Part shown: in pieces, positions 12,301 through 23,886 of the stretch
Layout: every line of letters starts with the position of its first letter
How positions within the stretch are numbered: position 1 is the stretch's first letter
From: Fragilariopsis cylindrus CCMP1102
Lineage: Eukaryota > Bacillariophyta > Bacillariophyceae > Bacillariales > Bacillariaceae
Length of the DNA: 64,000 bases
NCBI GenBank assembly: GCA_900095095.1
Contig: FMBT01000434.1
Location: forward strand, 44,734 to 108,733
Reading direction: 5' to 3'
Notes under the pieces: model-generated
What the model was told of the DNA's origin: nothing
What the model saw: only the letters and a program-made list of their open reading frames with translations
Database searches by the model: none
Program-made: the position numbers and the translations under genes

Positions 12301-13919
12301 AGGAACAGTATTTAATGAATAATGGAACCTATGATATACCGGCTGGAAAAAGGTAAATATATCTCAAAAAAAGCAGCGGTATATTTACTACTGCCTGTAT
12401 ACTGTACATAACTTGCATATTTATCTATGTTTCCTTTCTCACTTTTTTTTCAATACGATGAATCTAATTGAATCCAAAATCGCATCACATAATACACATA
12501 CAGACCCGCAAATTTGTCTTGGGACCCAATTCGAGGCTTGTGGGTACCACCTGACCGATTGAATAATAAAAATGGAGACGATGATAGTGGTGATGATGGT
12601 GATGGTGATGGTGGTACTCCTTCTAGTAGAGGGTCGAAGGACCGTGGAATAGATCGAGCAAAACGTCGAACCAAAGATGGTTGTCTTCTTCCAAAGGATG
12701 GAAAGGAAAGATATTTGAAGGTTGATGGAACATATAGGCGCCCGGATGGAGCAAGGTAAGTGCTCCAAAACTACTGTATACATGACTTCTATATTTCTTT
12801 ATCTGTGTGTAAAAAAATCACTCATCCTTTCTTAACTTTCTAAACTTTGAATTAAATCAAACCACCGTCACATCATACACACATAGACCTTTTGGATTAT
12901 CTTGGCACAAAATTCGAGGTCTTTGGGTACCATCTGAAAGTCTGAGAAACGGCATAGGTGGCGATGGTGATGATTATGACGATGATGATACTCATTACAA
13001 AGTGTTTAATCGCGAAACAGAACGAGCACTACGTCTAACCAGTGATGGTTGTCTTATTCCAAAGGGCGGAAAGGAAAAGTATTTGCGGGCAGATGGATAC
13101 TATAAGATGCCGGATGGAGCAAGACCTTCTGGATTGTCTTGGAATAAAATTCGAGGTTTGTGGGCACCACCTGAACGTCTAAATGAAGGTGCAGGTAGTG
13201 ATGGTGACGATGAGGATGAGGATGAAACTTTTTCTGGTCGTACAACTGATGGTTCTTTACGATCTGCGTCCCTTAAAAAAAGGAAGCGATCTGACGACTT
13301 CGTTGGGGGTGACCAAGATGACGTCGACGGGTATTCTGCAGGACACGATATTGATGAGATCAACTACGATCCTGATCAGACAGGACATTTTAGAAGTCGA
13401 AATTTCAAAAATCGATTTGTGGAAAGACAAGCACGTCGTACACGCGACGGATGTCTCTTGCCAAAAAGGCAGCCGCGAAAAAAGGATGACGGAACATACG
13501 AGAAGCCTAAGGGTCACGAACCGAAAAACTTACATTGGGATACTATTAGGGGACTATGGGCTCCCGATGACTGCTTAAGGAAGAAAACGGATGGTAGCTC
13601 ATCGTTATCTGTTTCGTCTTCATCTTCTGACGACGAACAAATAATTAGAGCATCGGATGCGAATCTTTTTCATCATTCGTCTCCCATGTGGCGAGATTTT
13701 TTTCAATTTAAGAAACACAATCGTGAACGACGATTTCAAGCAAGGACGAAGGGCAATCCCACTGGTATTATTGGTGACCCAGAAGGTATCATCGGTGGAC
13801 CACAACTCAACAAAAGCAACTGGGGGAAAATCGAAAAATTGATGCAACGCCATCATCACACAATAAACACCAACACTAGTACCATCTACAGCGATGACGG
13901 AGATACGCATTTCGTATAA
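9382..13919 (+). CDS. Multidomain nuclear regulator: zinc finger, helicase-associated domain, HSF-type DNA-binding domain and four DGCL repeats (3 exons; one frame break)
   Basis: I read 9382-12352, 12504-12755 and 12887-13919 as exons. Introns 12353-12503 (151 bp) and 12756-12886 (131 bp) start GTAAAT/GTAAGT, end CAG/TAG, and both split an Arg codon (AG|A). Domains in order: a Tudor-like N-terminal strand region with an acidic insert (residues 6-75); a C2HC finger, CRFCNEMFSKYGIKRHETTC (about 176-195); a helicase-associated-like domain (from SWEEGYGMMIQFYNNCGHCN to KLNSLGFIF); an HSF-type domain at about 11514-11775 (FPIQLCRLL, SWSSDGNSFHVY, KMVSILNAFGQFNI, FQHRSI); then four repeats of the type DGCLxPKGGKExYL, dGtYxxP, LSWxxIRGLWaP. 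The first reading frame stops at 10651-10653. The helicase-associated domain resumes in the next frame if the A run 10576-10585 had one more A, so I treat 9382-13919 as one gene. HSF relatives bind DNA in the nucleus. The repeats are of unknown function. Confidence 0.75.
12353..12503 (+). other. Intron 1 of the HSF/zinc-finger regulator
   Basis: Begins GTAAATATATC and ends CACATACAG. Splicing joins AG|A to give Arg and restores the repeat motif as a continuous reading frame into exon 2. Without splicing the frame stops at 12354-12356. Confidence 0.88.
12756..12886 (+). other. Intron 2 of the HSF/zinc-finger regulator
   Basis: Begins GTAAGTGCTCC and ends CACACATAG. It lies at the same place and phase in the second repeat as intron 1 in the first. 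The two introns share blocks such as CTACTG..GTATAC and a CACATCATACACACATAG-like end, so they look like copies of one another. Confidence 0.88.
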
Positions 13920-14739
13920 GCAAGCGGATCAACGGAGGTCTAGCTTCGTAGCACCATATATAGTGCCACAACCAAAAGATTAGTAAGTTTAGATCACAAA
14001 TGAGGTGTTGTCTACTAGTCGTAGAGAAAACATTATACAGATACAGATTCTGGAATCGTATCGTAAGTCCGGTACAGTAGCTCGTCGAATTTGGTGATGA
14101 GCGCTATTAGAGATTAACAAGATTACAATATTATTTAGCGAATTAGACTATCTACTTACAATTAAGAAACATTTAGTGAATTTAATTGGCTACAGTGTAC
14201 TACTACTTATTAATGCGCGGTTTTTCACTGTTTTCCTGTTACGGACGGTTTTTTTCTTTTAATTCTTCGGCCTTCCTATTAATCATACATCATCTGCTGC
14301 TGAGGGGAGTGGGGTTTTCGCCAATTGTTTTGAGTTTCCACCCTGCTTCTCAAATCACATCGGTTCATATCCAATACATACCGGTAAAAAGGGTAAGCGA
14401 ATTTGATAATACTATTCATGGTGTCAGGAGTGAGACACGAATAGCTAGTGAATGACTGATCAAGGACTGACCACACGAGTCCATTCACGAGTGTGACGTT
14501 TCAGTTTTGGCGATACCAATCACTTCAATTTAAAATTCTTTATTTTCGAATTTATTTTTCAAAGAATATTGTTAAGATAGACGATAGAGAGAGATACATA
14601 ATAATATATTTGAGTCTGACCACTTTGGCGAGTGGCAATCTCAATCGAATTGAATAATCCAGTACAGTAGAGAGACAAAGAATCTAGTACGTAGTACAGT
14701 TTATGTAAGGTACCTTGTGGTAGGCAAAAAATTATCACG
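13920..14739. other. Intergenic region
   Basis: AT-rich. It holds the 3' end of the regulator gene and the 5' region of the PAP2 gene. The 89-codon ORF at 14186-14455 shows no domain or codon signal and is not called. No repeat or RNA gene is seen. Confidence 0.5.
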
Positions 14740-16068
14740 ATGAATCACAGAAATGGTAGCGCAACAACGACAATTTATGGTAGCGGTAATTTTGTTGCCG
14801 AAACGGTAGAACTCGAGCGTATTCCTCTGACCAGCAGTAATGCGGAAGATATGCATATATATCACGACGCGATGATTGACGATGATGGTGATGGGGATGA
14901 TTATGATCATGATTATGAAGGTGACGATCATGATCATGATCACGAGTATGATGATGATGATGATGACGACGGTACGATGTATTGTTCGTGGAAGGTATAT
15001 CTTACATCATACAGATTCATTGAATTGAATATTTGTTTCTGGCCTTGTCTATTGATCGTTTTGTATCTAGATTATATCTACTATCAACCAAGAGAACGAC
15101 CTATACCATATGAACATTTGGGAATGTCAGGAGGAATAGGAACAAATACTGCAAGTAGTAGTGGTACAAGTACCGTTAGAAACAACGCCGGCGGTAACGA
15201 CGACAACGACGAAGATACCAGAGAAAAATCATTATACTCATATCCAAATACTGTTTGGAATCTTGTTAACAGTGAAAAATTTCTAGGTGATACAATTTCA
15301 AGTACTGAATGTAAATTATATGCTCTAATTTTACCATTAATGTTACAATTATTTATGGTATGGTTTCTATGGATCCTTCCTCCTGGTAGTAATCCTGTTG
15401 CGACTGCGACTGCTGTCAACAATAGCAATAACAAGAACAACAACAATAATAATAGATCAGGTAATAATAGTAACAGCACTGATATAGGTCTATTCCATCG
15501 ATGGGATGCCATCCATAAAACAATTTGTGTCTACTCTGTTGGATTTGGAGTAACGGAAGTTATAACTTGCTCTGTCAAATACTATGTGGGATATCTGCGA
15601 CCAATATTTCTAGATATCTGTCAACCCTATTACGATGCTAGTAGTAGTGACGGTGAAGGTGGTGGTGGTGAGTTCCGTTGTACGGACGAGTATGAAGCAA
15701 AAGGTGCAAGAATAAGTTTTCCATCGAATCATGCTAGTGGGAGCTTTTGTGGGATGCTTTTATTATCATTATATTTAGAACAGTGTTTCCGTACAATTCT
15801 TACACATCCAACAATAGCAACCAAAAAAAACTTATTACGGAGGAATAAATTGCGACGACGCCAACAACAAATACAGGATCATGCCAAAAAAGGCCTTCAA
15901 AGACTTGTATCACTTTTTTGTTACACACCAATGTTATTTGCAGTTTTTATAGCAGCAAGCCGTGTTGTTGACAATAGACATTTCCCCGCAGATGTGGTTG
16001 GTGGTGCCGTTTTAGGCGCATCTATTGCATCATTAGTTTTCAATATTTGGTACGTTATTCCATTATAA
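14740..16068 (+). CDS. PAP2-superfamily lipid phosphate phosphatase
   Basis: 442 residues with several hydrophobic segments (for example RFIELNICFWPCLLIVLYL, LYALILPLMLQLFMVWFLW, PMLFAVFIAAS). The three signature motifs of the phosphatidic acid phosphatase type 2 family are present in order: KYYVGYLRP (about 280-288; KxxxxxxRP), PSNHAS (about 328-333; PSGH-like, with Asn for Gly) and SRVVDNRHFPADV (about 407-419; SRxxxxxHxxxD). The His and Asp of motif 3 and the His of motif 2 are all kept, so it should be active. The family dephosphorylates phosphatidate, lysophosphatidate or related lipid phosphates in ER or other membranes. The acidic His/Asp N-terminus (about 45-80) and an Asn-rich loop (about 225-250) are low-complexity additions. 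It is complete in a single exon. Substrate is not predictable. Confidence 0.9.
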   Translation: MNHRNGSATTTIYGSGNFVAETVELERIPLTSSNAEDMHIYHDAMIDDDGDGDDYDHDYEGDDHDHDHEYDDDDDDDGTMYCSWKVYLTSYRFIELNICFWPCLLIVLYLDYIYYQPRERPIPYEHLGMSGGIGTNTASSSGTSTVRNNAGGNDDNDEDTREKSLYSYPNTVWNLVNSEKFLGDTISSTECKLYALILPLMLQLFMVWFLWILPPGSNPVATATAVNNSNNKNNNNNNRSGNNSNSTDIGLFHRWDAIHKTICVYSVGFGVTEVITCSVKYYVGYLRPIFLDICQPYYDASSSDGEGGGGEFRCTDEYEAKGARISFPSNHASGSFCGMLLLSLYLEQCFRTILTHPTIATKKNLLRRNKLRRRQQQIQDHAKKGLQRLVSLFCYTPMLFAVFIAASRVVDNRHFPADVVGGAVLGASIASLVFNIWYVIPL

Positions 16069-16249
16069 AATCATTTCATTTACTGGGCAAAAAATTAAAT
16101 TGTCATTTTCTTACCCCATTGCATACTTTATTTTTCGCAATTATTGCGTTGTTTTTTATTCTATTTATGTACAGGTTTCCATCACGATAAGGAACTATTT
16201 GCTGAAGATGCGTACATATAAATATTATATAACAAAAAAGACCAAAGAC
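16069..16249. other. 3' flank of the PAP2 gene
   Basis: AT-rich, non-coding. It leads directly into the tandem repeat at 16250. Confidence 0.4.
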
Positions 16250-16566
16250 TGCATTTTCTACATAGATATTAAGCTAATAGCTAGAGTTCTTCAATAAAAA
16301 ACATTACGCAGTCATGATCGCGGAGTTTCAGTATTTTTTCGACATCACGGCCCTGTCAGATTACCAGTGAGTGATTCAAATCAGCGAATGAGTAGTCAGT
16401 CTGACATGCATTTTCTACATAGATATTAAGCTAATAGCTAGAGTTCTTCAATAAAAAACATTACGCAGTCATGATCGCGGAGTTTCAGTATTTTTTCGAC
16501 ATCACGACGCTGTCAGATTACCAGTGAGTGATTCAAATCAGCGAATGAGTAGTCAGTCTGACATGC
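16250..16566. repeat. Tandem duplication, two 157-bp copies
   Basis: TGCATTTTCTACATAGATAT starts at 16250 and again at 16407. The units are nearly identical; a visible difference is ACGGCCCTGTC against ACGACGCTGTC. The second copy ends at about 16563 and is followed by the first bases of a third. Such identity suggests a recent duplication between the PAP2 and CRAL-TRIO genes, which converge here. Confidence 0.95.
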
Positions 16567-16859
16567 ATCAGTTTCTGCGGTTCGTTTTCATCGAAAAGAA
16601 AACTAGCTACAATTGAAATCAAGAAAAGTAGTACACGTAGTCAAGACATGACGAGAGTGTTGATTTTCTCTTTTTATGTTTAAATTGCAGCTATAAAATT
16701 AACCATCATCATCGATCTAAAATATAGTTAGATATCTTTGTAGGCTGTAAAGCGGGATTATTCTCTCCTCTACCTTCCTATTTTTAGATAATAAACTGAA
16801 CACCTCATAATTGTATGAGAGAATAGAAGTAGTCCATCCGATCAACCAACTTGATCATT

Positions 16860-18867
16860 CTATAAGCAACCAAATTTAGAGAGGTCAAAACATCCTCCTC
16901 TTACATCGCCACCACCGCTACCGACACCACCTAATGTCAGTTTCTGTTGATAATTATTTCCAACCTTTCTCTTCTTATTTTTGGTATCTTGTAGTTGAAA
17001 CACGGAGGTGCTGCTATGATTTACTTGGTGATTACTTCGTGCTTTTATTCGACGTTTATGATCCTTCATCGCACCCGCCACCTTTGTTCGGATTTGCGAC
17101 CTATCTTTCAATTCTTTCCAACAACCATTTATGTCCCAAACAAGGAATCGTCCATTCCTCCTATCTACCTCCTTAATAATCGACCATGTTACCGCTACCT
17201 TCTCATCCGTTGTTTTTGCATTGAAGTGTTCATGGAATCTAGATTCAATTAATCCTCGAAAGGTAGCATTACCAGGATGACACAAATACGCGTGTTTCGT
17301 ACGAAATATAACATCGTTCATGTTTGGACAGTCGATATATTCTGACATACTGTCGGTGGGTTTAAAACTACCTTCCGAGTCGGAACTCAGCCCTGCATGA
17401 TATGGATCATTCCTAGAAGATTCAAGGTATTTTCGTACTCTGATCCATTGATGAAGATTTTTTGTTTTAATATTTCCGGTGTCTGTTATGGGAATTTGAT
17501 CCACAGGGATACCATATCCCTGGAGATGATATTGTATTTCCATGCTATCTCCTGCAAGAGCCGAGTCCATAAACAAAAAGGAAATTATTATGATACAGAA
17601 AATAATGAGAAAGGTATTTTACTGTTATTTTTCCAAAGATTTTTTACAAAAAGGTATATTTAAAAACAACAACAACAACAATCCCAATGGAAAAAAAAAC
17701 GTACCGCAATGAAATTTTAATCTTGATCGTGAGTCACCCATACTCAATGCTAGTCCAGATCGTATCATATGATAAATTGGTTTATCGGGGGAACACATAT
17801 GTATACCAGCAATCCGTATTGGTGAACAATCAAACATTCGTTTACTCAGATGGATATGCCTTGGCACATCTCGGGGAGAATACACGATAGCGAATTTATC
17901 AGGTGATAATGCCTCTGACGCGGATGGCCAGCAAACAATCCCAATCAGACCCTTCTTTTGAGATTCTTCATCTTCACCCAGAGCCCAATACATATATAAA
18001 GTAACCCTGATCTGTGTGTTTTTAGATAGAAGAAGAAGAAGAAGAAGAAGGAAGAAGAATCGTCATAAGAATATGGACTAAAGAATTTTTTAAATATCCG
18101 GGGAAGCAACGAAACGAAACGAATAGAATAGAATATGTAACAGTAACACGTATACGTACCCGAACCTCTAAGGGATATTGAAGACCAAAATTATTCATAG
18201 CCACCATCAGTCTACGACCACTTCTATCTCGAAATGATATTGGTTGTGCATCACCAAGTCTTAACATTTCCATTTCTAACTTTCCTAAGTCAGATAATTG
18301 AATTGGTCGTTTCAGTACAACTTTACCAAACAATTCACGTGTTAAATCTAAATATGTTAACATCCGTACTGCTGCCTTGGATACATTAAATAATTCACAT
18401 CGTAAAAATCGTAATCGTATATCAATATCTTGTACGTATAATGGTGTTGTTCCTCCTGCTATTGTTGTTGTATCTGTCGTTCCTCTTTCTTCTTCTTCTG
18501 ACGACGATGATGATGATATCTTCATTGGTGTTGTTGTTGTTGTTGGTGTTGTTGTTGTTGTTGCCTCTACGTATGCTGTATATTTATGTTTAATACGATC
18601 AATTTCATTTGACATATCTATTAATGATCGTTCAATCAATTCAGGTGTTTCTTCTGGAGCTAAACTACCAACACCATGAATTTCTTCATATATTGCATTC
18701 CGTGCCTGGAATGATAATTTTCCCATTTCTTCTGTTAATAATTCATCCACTGAATGTGGATCCATCTGTAATGGTGTATACGTTTTCAGTTTCGAATTCA
18801 TAACACTACTGCTACTACTACTACTACTTACACTCATATTCGATACAGTATTCATATTCGAATTCAT
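16860..18867 (-). CDS. CRAL-TRIO-like protein with C-terminal DUF6824 (3 exons)
   Basis: Exons 18867-18160, 18011-17705 and 17551-16860 (minus) give about 568 residues. Introns of 148 and 153 bp both start GTACGT and end CAG; exon lengths 708, 307 and 692 keep the frame. Exon 1 has a Ser-rich N-terminus, a helical block (LTEEMGKLSFQARNAIYEEI), then ELFNVSKAAVRMLTYLDLTR as in CRAL-TRIO N-terminal regions, then RDRSGRRLMVAM. Exon 2 carries the lipid-binding core (VTLYMYWALGEDEESQKKGL, MFDCSPIRIAGIHMC). Exon 3 continues it (HCGDSMEIQYHLQGYGIPV) and adds DUF6824: VIFRTKHAYLCHPGNATFRG, GRFLVWD, ELKDRSQIRTKVAGAMKDHK. CRAL-TRIO/Sec14 proteins bind small lipids. The DUF6824 role is unknown, but this combination is common in diatoms. 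The Lys/Arg-rich tail (KDHKRRIKARSNH) could be a nuclear signal. Confidence 0.85.
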
Positions 18868-21299
18868 ACTAGCTGGAGCTGACTCAAGTATGTGTTGGAC
18901 CTGCCTGCCTACCTACTGTACCCGCCTAAACAGACCTTCGTAACACCTTCCTTCGCTCCTTTTTTACAGATTTTACTCCTCCTTATTGTTTGCTTTTAAC
19001 AGTAACGGACGGTTCCTGAGCGACAAACAAGATAAATATTATGGTGATCTACGATTAAGTTAAGTTCCCATGTACAGTGCCGGTATGCACGAAAGCACTT
19101 CGTCGTACAACGTCGTCGTTCTTACTGCATGAGTTTTATGTATTATGTATTATTGATATACTTTTGTACTGTAAGTATGTGTTGTGCAAAGTGCGACTTT
19201 CAGCACTGAACTAGGTCGTCACAGTGACACACTTTGCACTTTGTGGGTCAATTTTGAAATTGACTGGTTCTTATATTATATTCACCACCTGTATAATCAC
19301 AACACCCAACGAAATAATAATTAATTAACGAAGAAATAGAAATATTGCTCTTCTTTTGTAATTTCAGTCAGTCTACTAGTGCTCGCGTGAACAAATACAT
19401 TTTAACAAATACACTCGCGATTACAAATAAGTGTACTTTTAGGTAGCTAGACACATTTACAGGTTATGTCTCTTAGCATTATAATATTACTGTTTGTTGT
19501 TCTTAGATACTTCCTCGTGCATACACCAGTACCTCTATTTTGTGCATCATCATTGGTCTCTAGTATTTTGGATGGTTTATGTTTATTGAGTACATTATTT
19601 TTGAGTTTCCCCGCCCCCGGAGCAACATTCTTTGACTAGAGGTGCATCACATTTCATAATTCTCTGGTGGTGCTTATGACAACAGTGTTTCCCACAAAAT
19701 AACTCTCTGAACTCATGAATGAGATGCATCTGCTCTCACTACAGTTTGATGTGTGATCTTTCAAATGTCAGTCAGAGCAAATTGGACCAGTGTCCACAAC
19801 TTGAACTTTCTTGGAATAATGTACTAGTAAAGCCACGAAAAATCCTTCCTACATTCCAAACCAATTGGCACTCTCTCTCTCACCTAAAAAATTGGAGAGC
19901 CCTTAGCTTGCTTGAACTGATGCGAAGTTAACAATTTTCATCCATACACTTTCTTCTGCCCCTTGTCTTGACCATGTGGGAAATTGTGTCTTTTGATATC
20001 AACAAGATGGAGGTCAGATAGCTGGTAAACTGTTGGGTTTTATTGCTACAGCCCATGTGTGGATTATGATAAAATAGTAGATATTGAAAGGCTTAGCAGG
20101 CTTAATAGGGGGGAAACAAAGAGGCTGGTTAATTCGTTTCAACAACCACGTGATTATTATTTGGCTTATCCAGAAGGTTCAAGTGGCTTGTGCGAAGTAA
20201 GCATGTACATTGTATACAATTCTGTACCAGAGTATTCCTATGTGAGCTCTGCAGTCAGAGCTAGAAAGGTAGATGGTGGTGTGTGGATAAAATGGAGGGC
20301 GGTGTGTGGATGAAATAGAGATGTGACAAGGTCTAGTCAAGGTGAAAATTCCACAATGTGGGCAAGCGGTAGGTACATGTGTATGTTCAAGAGAAAAGTG
20401 AATGAGGGAGTCCCACATACAAGTCCAGTGATCTTCTAGCTTTGTTTGTAGCAAACAAGAACAGGAACAGTTGCAAGATTCCTTGTGCTATGGTGGTGGC
20501 CTGTTGTTGTTCTGTAAAGGCCACCATTTGGTGGAAAGAATGTTCAAACACATAGTTTTAGTATTAGGTGGTAAAGCTTCTATAGTGGTACAATAGTGGA
20601 TGGATAATCTGAGTTCTTATGATCATCCTATACCCCATTGAACATTGGGTTTCCCTCTTTGGCTGTTATCTTCCTGCCTCATCAAGAGATCATCTATAAC
20701 TATTACTGAGTGGTGGGTTGTTGTTATATTCATGGGCTAGAACATGGGGTTCTGGTTGGGTGTGAGAGTGGTGGGTTGATTAACCTTTAGTGTGTCAGCA
20801 TTTAGACAGGATGGGGTGACATGGCAGCTACTATAAAATAAGCAGCAAGCTTTATTAAAAGATTCTTAGGAGCATCTATTTTGGGGAGAGGCTTGATTGA
20901 TTAAGAAAAGGGGTCAGTCATTGTGTGGATGCTTAGTGTTAAGCCGTACAGCATGTATTATGGGGGAGCAACGCACATTCTATGTATGGTTTAGATTTTC
21001 TCCAGAACTTGTGTGCCTTGAGATCAATGTTTGGTTTTATTACAGTACCTCTGTCCAGAGCCATCTTAACAAAGGGTTGCTAGTTGAATCTTATCGACCA
21101 TGGGACTCTCAGTTTGATAGTGTGCTAATTTGATAGTACTAATCTTCCTTCTAAACCTGGTGGAAATGCATCCTGATCCAAAACAGGTATTTAACCAAAC
21201 AATTTTAATCTCACAAATGATGTCACAAATGCTTACACAAGCATCATACTATTACATACCAGACAGTATTTTTTACACTGAAATAATTTTCACACTAAT
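18868..21299. other. Long gene-free region, left part
   Basis: Upstream region of the CRAL-TRIO gene, then about 2 kb with GT-rich, repeat-like sequence similar in composition to 5.1-6.1 kb. ORFs of 70-91 codons (for example 19719-19931, 20179-20454) have no conserved motif. I find no RNA gene or transposon ends. Confidence 0.45.
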
Positions 21300-22150
21300 C
21301 AATCACATCTCTATTCTAATTCAGCATATTTGGCTTGTTTTACATAATTATTCTGTAAGTTTGAAAGCCAATGTGTTTGCGCATGTCAACTTGGGTGGGG
21401 GATGCGCTGGGATGGGAGAGCATTCCTCCATGTATGCCATCTCACTATCTACTGTCATATAATATAAAGGGTAGAGATACATGTGAGAGAGGGGTACACA
21501 TGGGCAAGATCATTTTTCTGCCAGGGGAGATACATTTGCTCCCCAACCATACTTCTTTTAAGAAAAAATATAACATGCGAATGAAGGGGAGGGAGGGGGG
21601 GGGGGGGGGGTCTTGCATAAAAGCTGGTTGAGCAACCTGTTTTCTTTTGTCCACGGCAAGAACAGAAATATTAGTGGCAACAATACTCACTTGCTTATAG
21701 TGTGCTCTGGTGGGTTTGCCCTCCTGACCTATCAATCGATCCAGAATAGCTGACAAAGCAAAACTTTTAATCTTACAACCTGGAAAAACTACTGCATATC
21801 CTAGACAGTAGAGATAAAGATCACAATTATTGTAGAGATAGACATTCAATTGATAGAAACATTAACTAATCCAATCTCTAGTCTCTATTCTTATCAATAT
21901 AGTCCTTGGCTTGTTTCACATTAGCTTGTACTTCCGGAAGTCTACGTCAACTTGTGCACCATCATATGTTGTGTTCAATTTCTGTTGTGGGACAAGGAGA
22001 GAACATTCCTCTATGTATGATAGCAGCAGCAGCAGCAGTAGCAGCAGTAGCAGCTCACTGTCATATCATGAAGGCTGGATGTTTGTGAGAGAGGGTGGGA
22101 TGTACATGGACAGGGACATATTTATCAGAATGAGATTCATGCCAAGGGAT
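21300..22150. repeat. Two diverged direct repeats about 560 bp apart, with a poly-G tract
   Basis: The segments at about 21325-21500 and 21900-22110 share an ordered set of words: TTGGCTTGTTT, then GTCAACTTG, then CATTCCTC.ATGTATG, then ACTGTCATAT, then GTGAGAGAG. They are diverged copies of one unit. The second copy has gained a CAG/TAG trinucleotide run at about 22020-22052. A poly-G tract lies at about 21590-21610. No coding signal is seen. Confidence 0.7.
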
Positions 22151-22713
22151 GGACGCACAGTAGCTCCCTGTGCATGTTTTGAAGCGAAAAGTTGTGGATT
22201 CATTTCTCCATTATTTGTTCATACAGTAGCATAGCAGTACAGACAATCATGACCAAATGACCTGTTGTCCTTGAGACCATTTAATGGAAAAATAAAACCA
22301 TTTATTTTATTTCTATTTGGATAATAATTAACAACACACAACAAACCTTGGTCTCAAAATCTAGAAGAAGCACTAGAAGGAAGTATTTAATTTGATCATC
22401 GAAGGAAAAACACCAATAATATGACAACTGCCGTGTGCTGACGTTGAAAGTGTTTTTTTAAAGGTAAGCTATACTAACAATTTTCAAATTAAAGCAATAA
22501 TTGTTTTTATAAGAAGCATGTATAATTAGATTCCAAAAATGGCGCATCGTTTAGGTTTAATGAGTAGTCTAAGGTGACGTGACGCGACCCCATACTTCAC
22601 ACGTAGTAGACACACGAGTAATCCATTATGTTCTCCCTCTCTCGTCTCTGCCGATAATGAATGAATATCGTAGGAACTCACTAGTAGAAAGCACTATCTT
22701 TTAATACTATTAT
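22151..22713. other. 3' flank of the M14 peptidase gene
   Basis: AT-rich and non-coding; nothing recognisable. Confidence 0.45.
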
Positions 22714-23886
22714 TTATTTATTCTCATTTTTTCGTTTCTTTTTATTTTCCAACACAGATAGGATATGATCCAGACCACCTGTAATACATGCGACCTGTGC
22801 CTCGTTACATTGTTCGGGTGTGGCATTGGGACTATCCGGATAGACCTCGGTGGTGGTCCTATATGGTGCATCGGTGACACCAGCACATAAACCTAAATCT
22901 TTCTTCCTCGGGATGACACAGACACCCTCTTGTGATATTTTTTCACCAATCAATAATCCATCCTGATCCGTGGGTGCGATATGTGTGACCTTCCGTACCG
23001 CATCAATCATGGCGGTAAACCAAGTCTCCATCGGACTTGTTTCATCTTGTACTAAATAAAATCCATCTGGAATTTCTTCTTTCTCATTGGGATCACAAAT
23101 ACGTCCATCACGTGCCGCCTTGGCTGGACGGAATTCCGTTTCATCCGAATCCGTGGTTTCATGTAAATCAATATGACAGATCCAATCAGTATTATCTCCC
23201 ATTAAAGTTTTTATATCACCTCTCAAGAATTTAATCAATGCTGCTGATTCTTCGGTGGCGGCCTCGGGATTGAAGGATCGACCCTCCACCATGTCACCAT
23301 CGGGATTAAAGGATCGATTCGGATCCACACCTTTCGATGTCCAACGTTGGATACGTTCATATCCCCAGGGACTAATACAGGGTGTCACTACTATATTAAA
23401 ATATTGACTGTAGTGTGGAACTTTACTTTCCAGAAATAATAATGCACCCTCCACACCACTTGTTTCATATCCATGTACACCACCCGTAATTAAGACATTG
23501 GGTTTTTCTTTGGACCAATTTTTAGTTTTAATAGCGAATAAAGGGAATTCAGACGACGAACTACACGATTCTGATGCTGATGCTGATGCTGATTCATTAT
23601 CAGTAATTGGTAATAATGCACCATATTGGACCACATCATATAATTCTTCATTACTTTTACGAATAGATTCAATTCTTGGTACCACATCCTCTAAGTAACT
23701 TCGTACTTTCACTCGTGTATCTCTCCATTGTTTGAGTTCGGTGACACCCCAAGGTTTGCCCGGTGTACCAATGTCTGCAGACGCAATGGTCGTTGCCATC
23801 GTCGACGCTGCTTGTAATGCTGTACTCATTTTAATAATAGTATTGGCTATGGCAGTTGTTGCTATTAAACGTAATGGTATCAGCAT
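22714..23886 (-). CDS. M14-family zinc carboxypeptidase/deacylase-like protein
   Basis: 390 residues, single exon. The metal site of the M14 fold is visible: HxxE in ITGGVHGYETSG (about 130-141), the third ligand His in WICHIDLHET (about 231-240), and the probable general-base Glu in TTTEVYPDSPNA (about 345-356). PNRSFNPDG after the first motif resembles the NRxF substrate-side block of the family. The C-terminus is Lys-rich. Family members remove a C-terminal residue from peptides or, in the succinylglutamate desuccinylase branch, deacylate small amides; I cannot choose between these. The N-terminus (MLIPLRLIATTAIANTIIKM) is hydrophobic with few charges and could be an organelle leader. An internal Met (MSTALQ, about residue 20) is an alternative start. 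A GA dinucleotide run lies just upstream (23887-23910). Confidence 0.85.
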   Translation of the reverse strand: MLIPLRLIATTAIANTIIKMSTALQAASTMATTIASADIGTPGKPWGVTELKQWRDTRVKVRSYLEDVVPRIESIRKSNEELYDVVQYGALLPITDNESASASASESCSSSSEFPLFAIKTKNWSKEKPNVLITGGVHGYETSGVEGALLFLESKVPHYSQYFNIVVTPCISPWGYERIQRWTSKGVDPNRSFNPDGDMVEGRSFNPEAATEESAALIKFLRGDIKTLMGDNTDWICHIDLHETTDSDETEFRPAKAARDGRICDPNEKEEIPDGFYLVQDETSPMETWFTAMIDAVRKVTHIAPTDQDGLLIGEKISQEGVCVIPRKKDLGLCAGVTDAPYRTTTEVYPDSPNATPEQCNEAQVACITGGLDHILSVLENKKKRKNENK

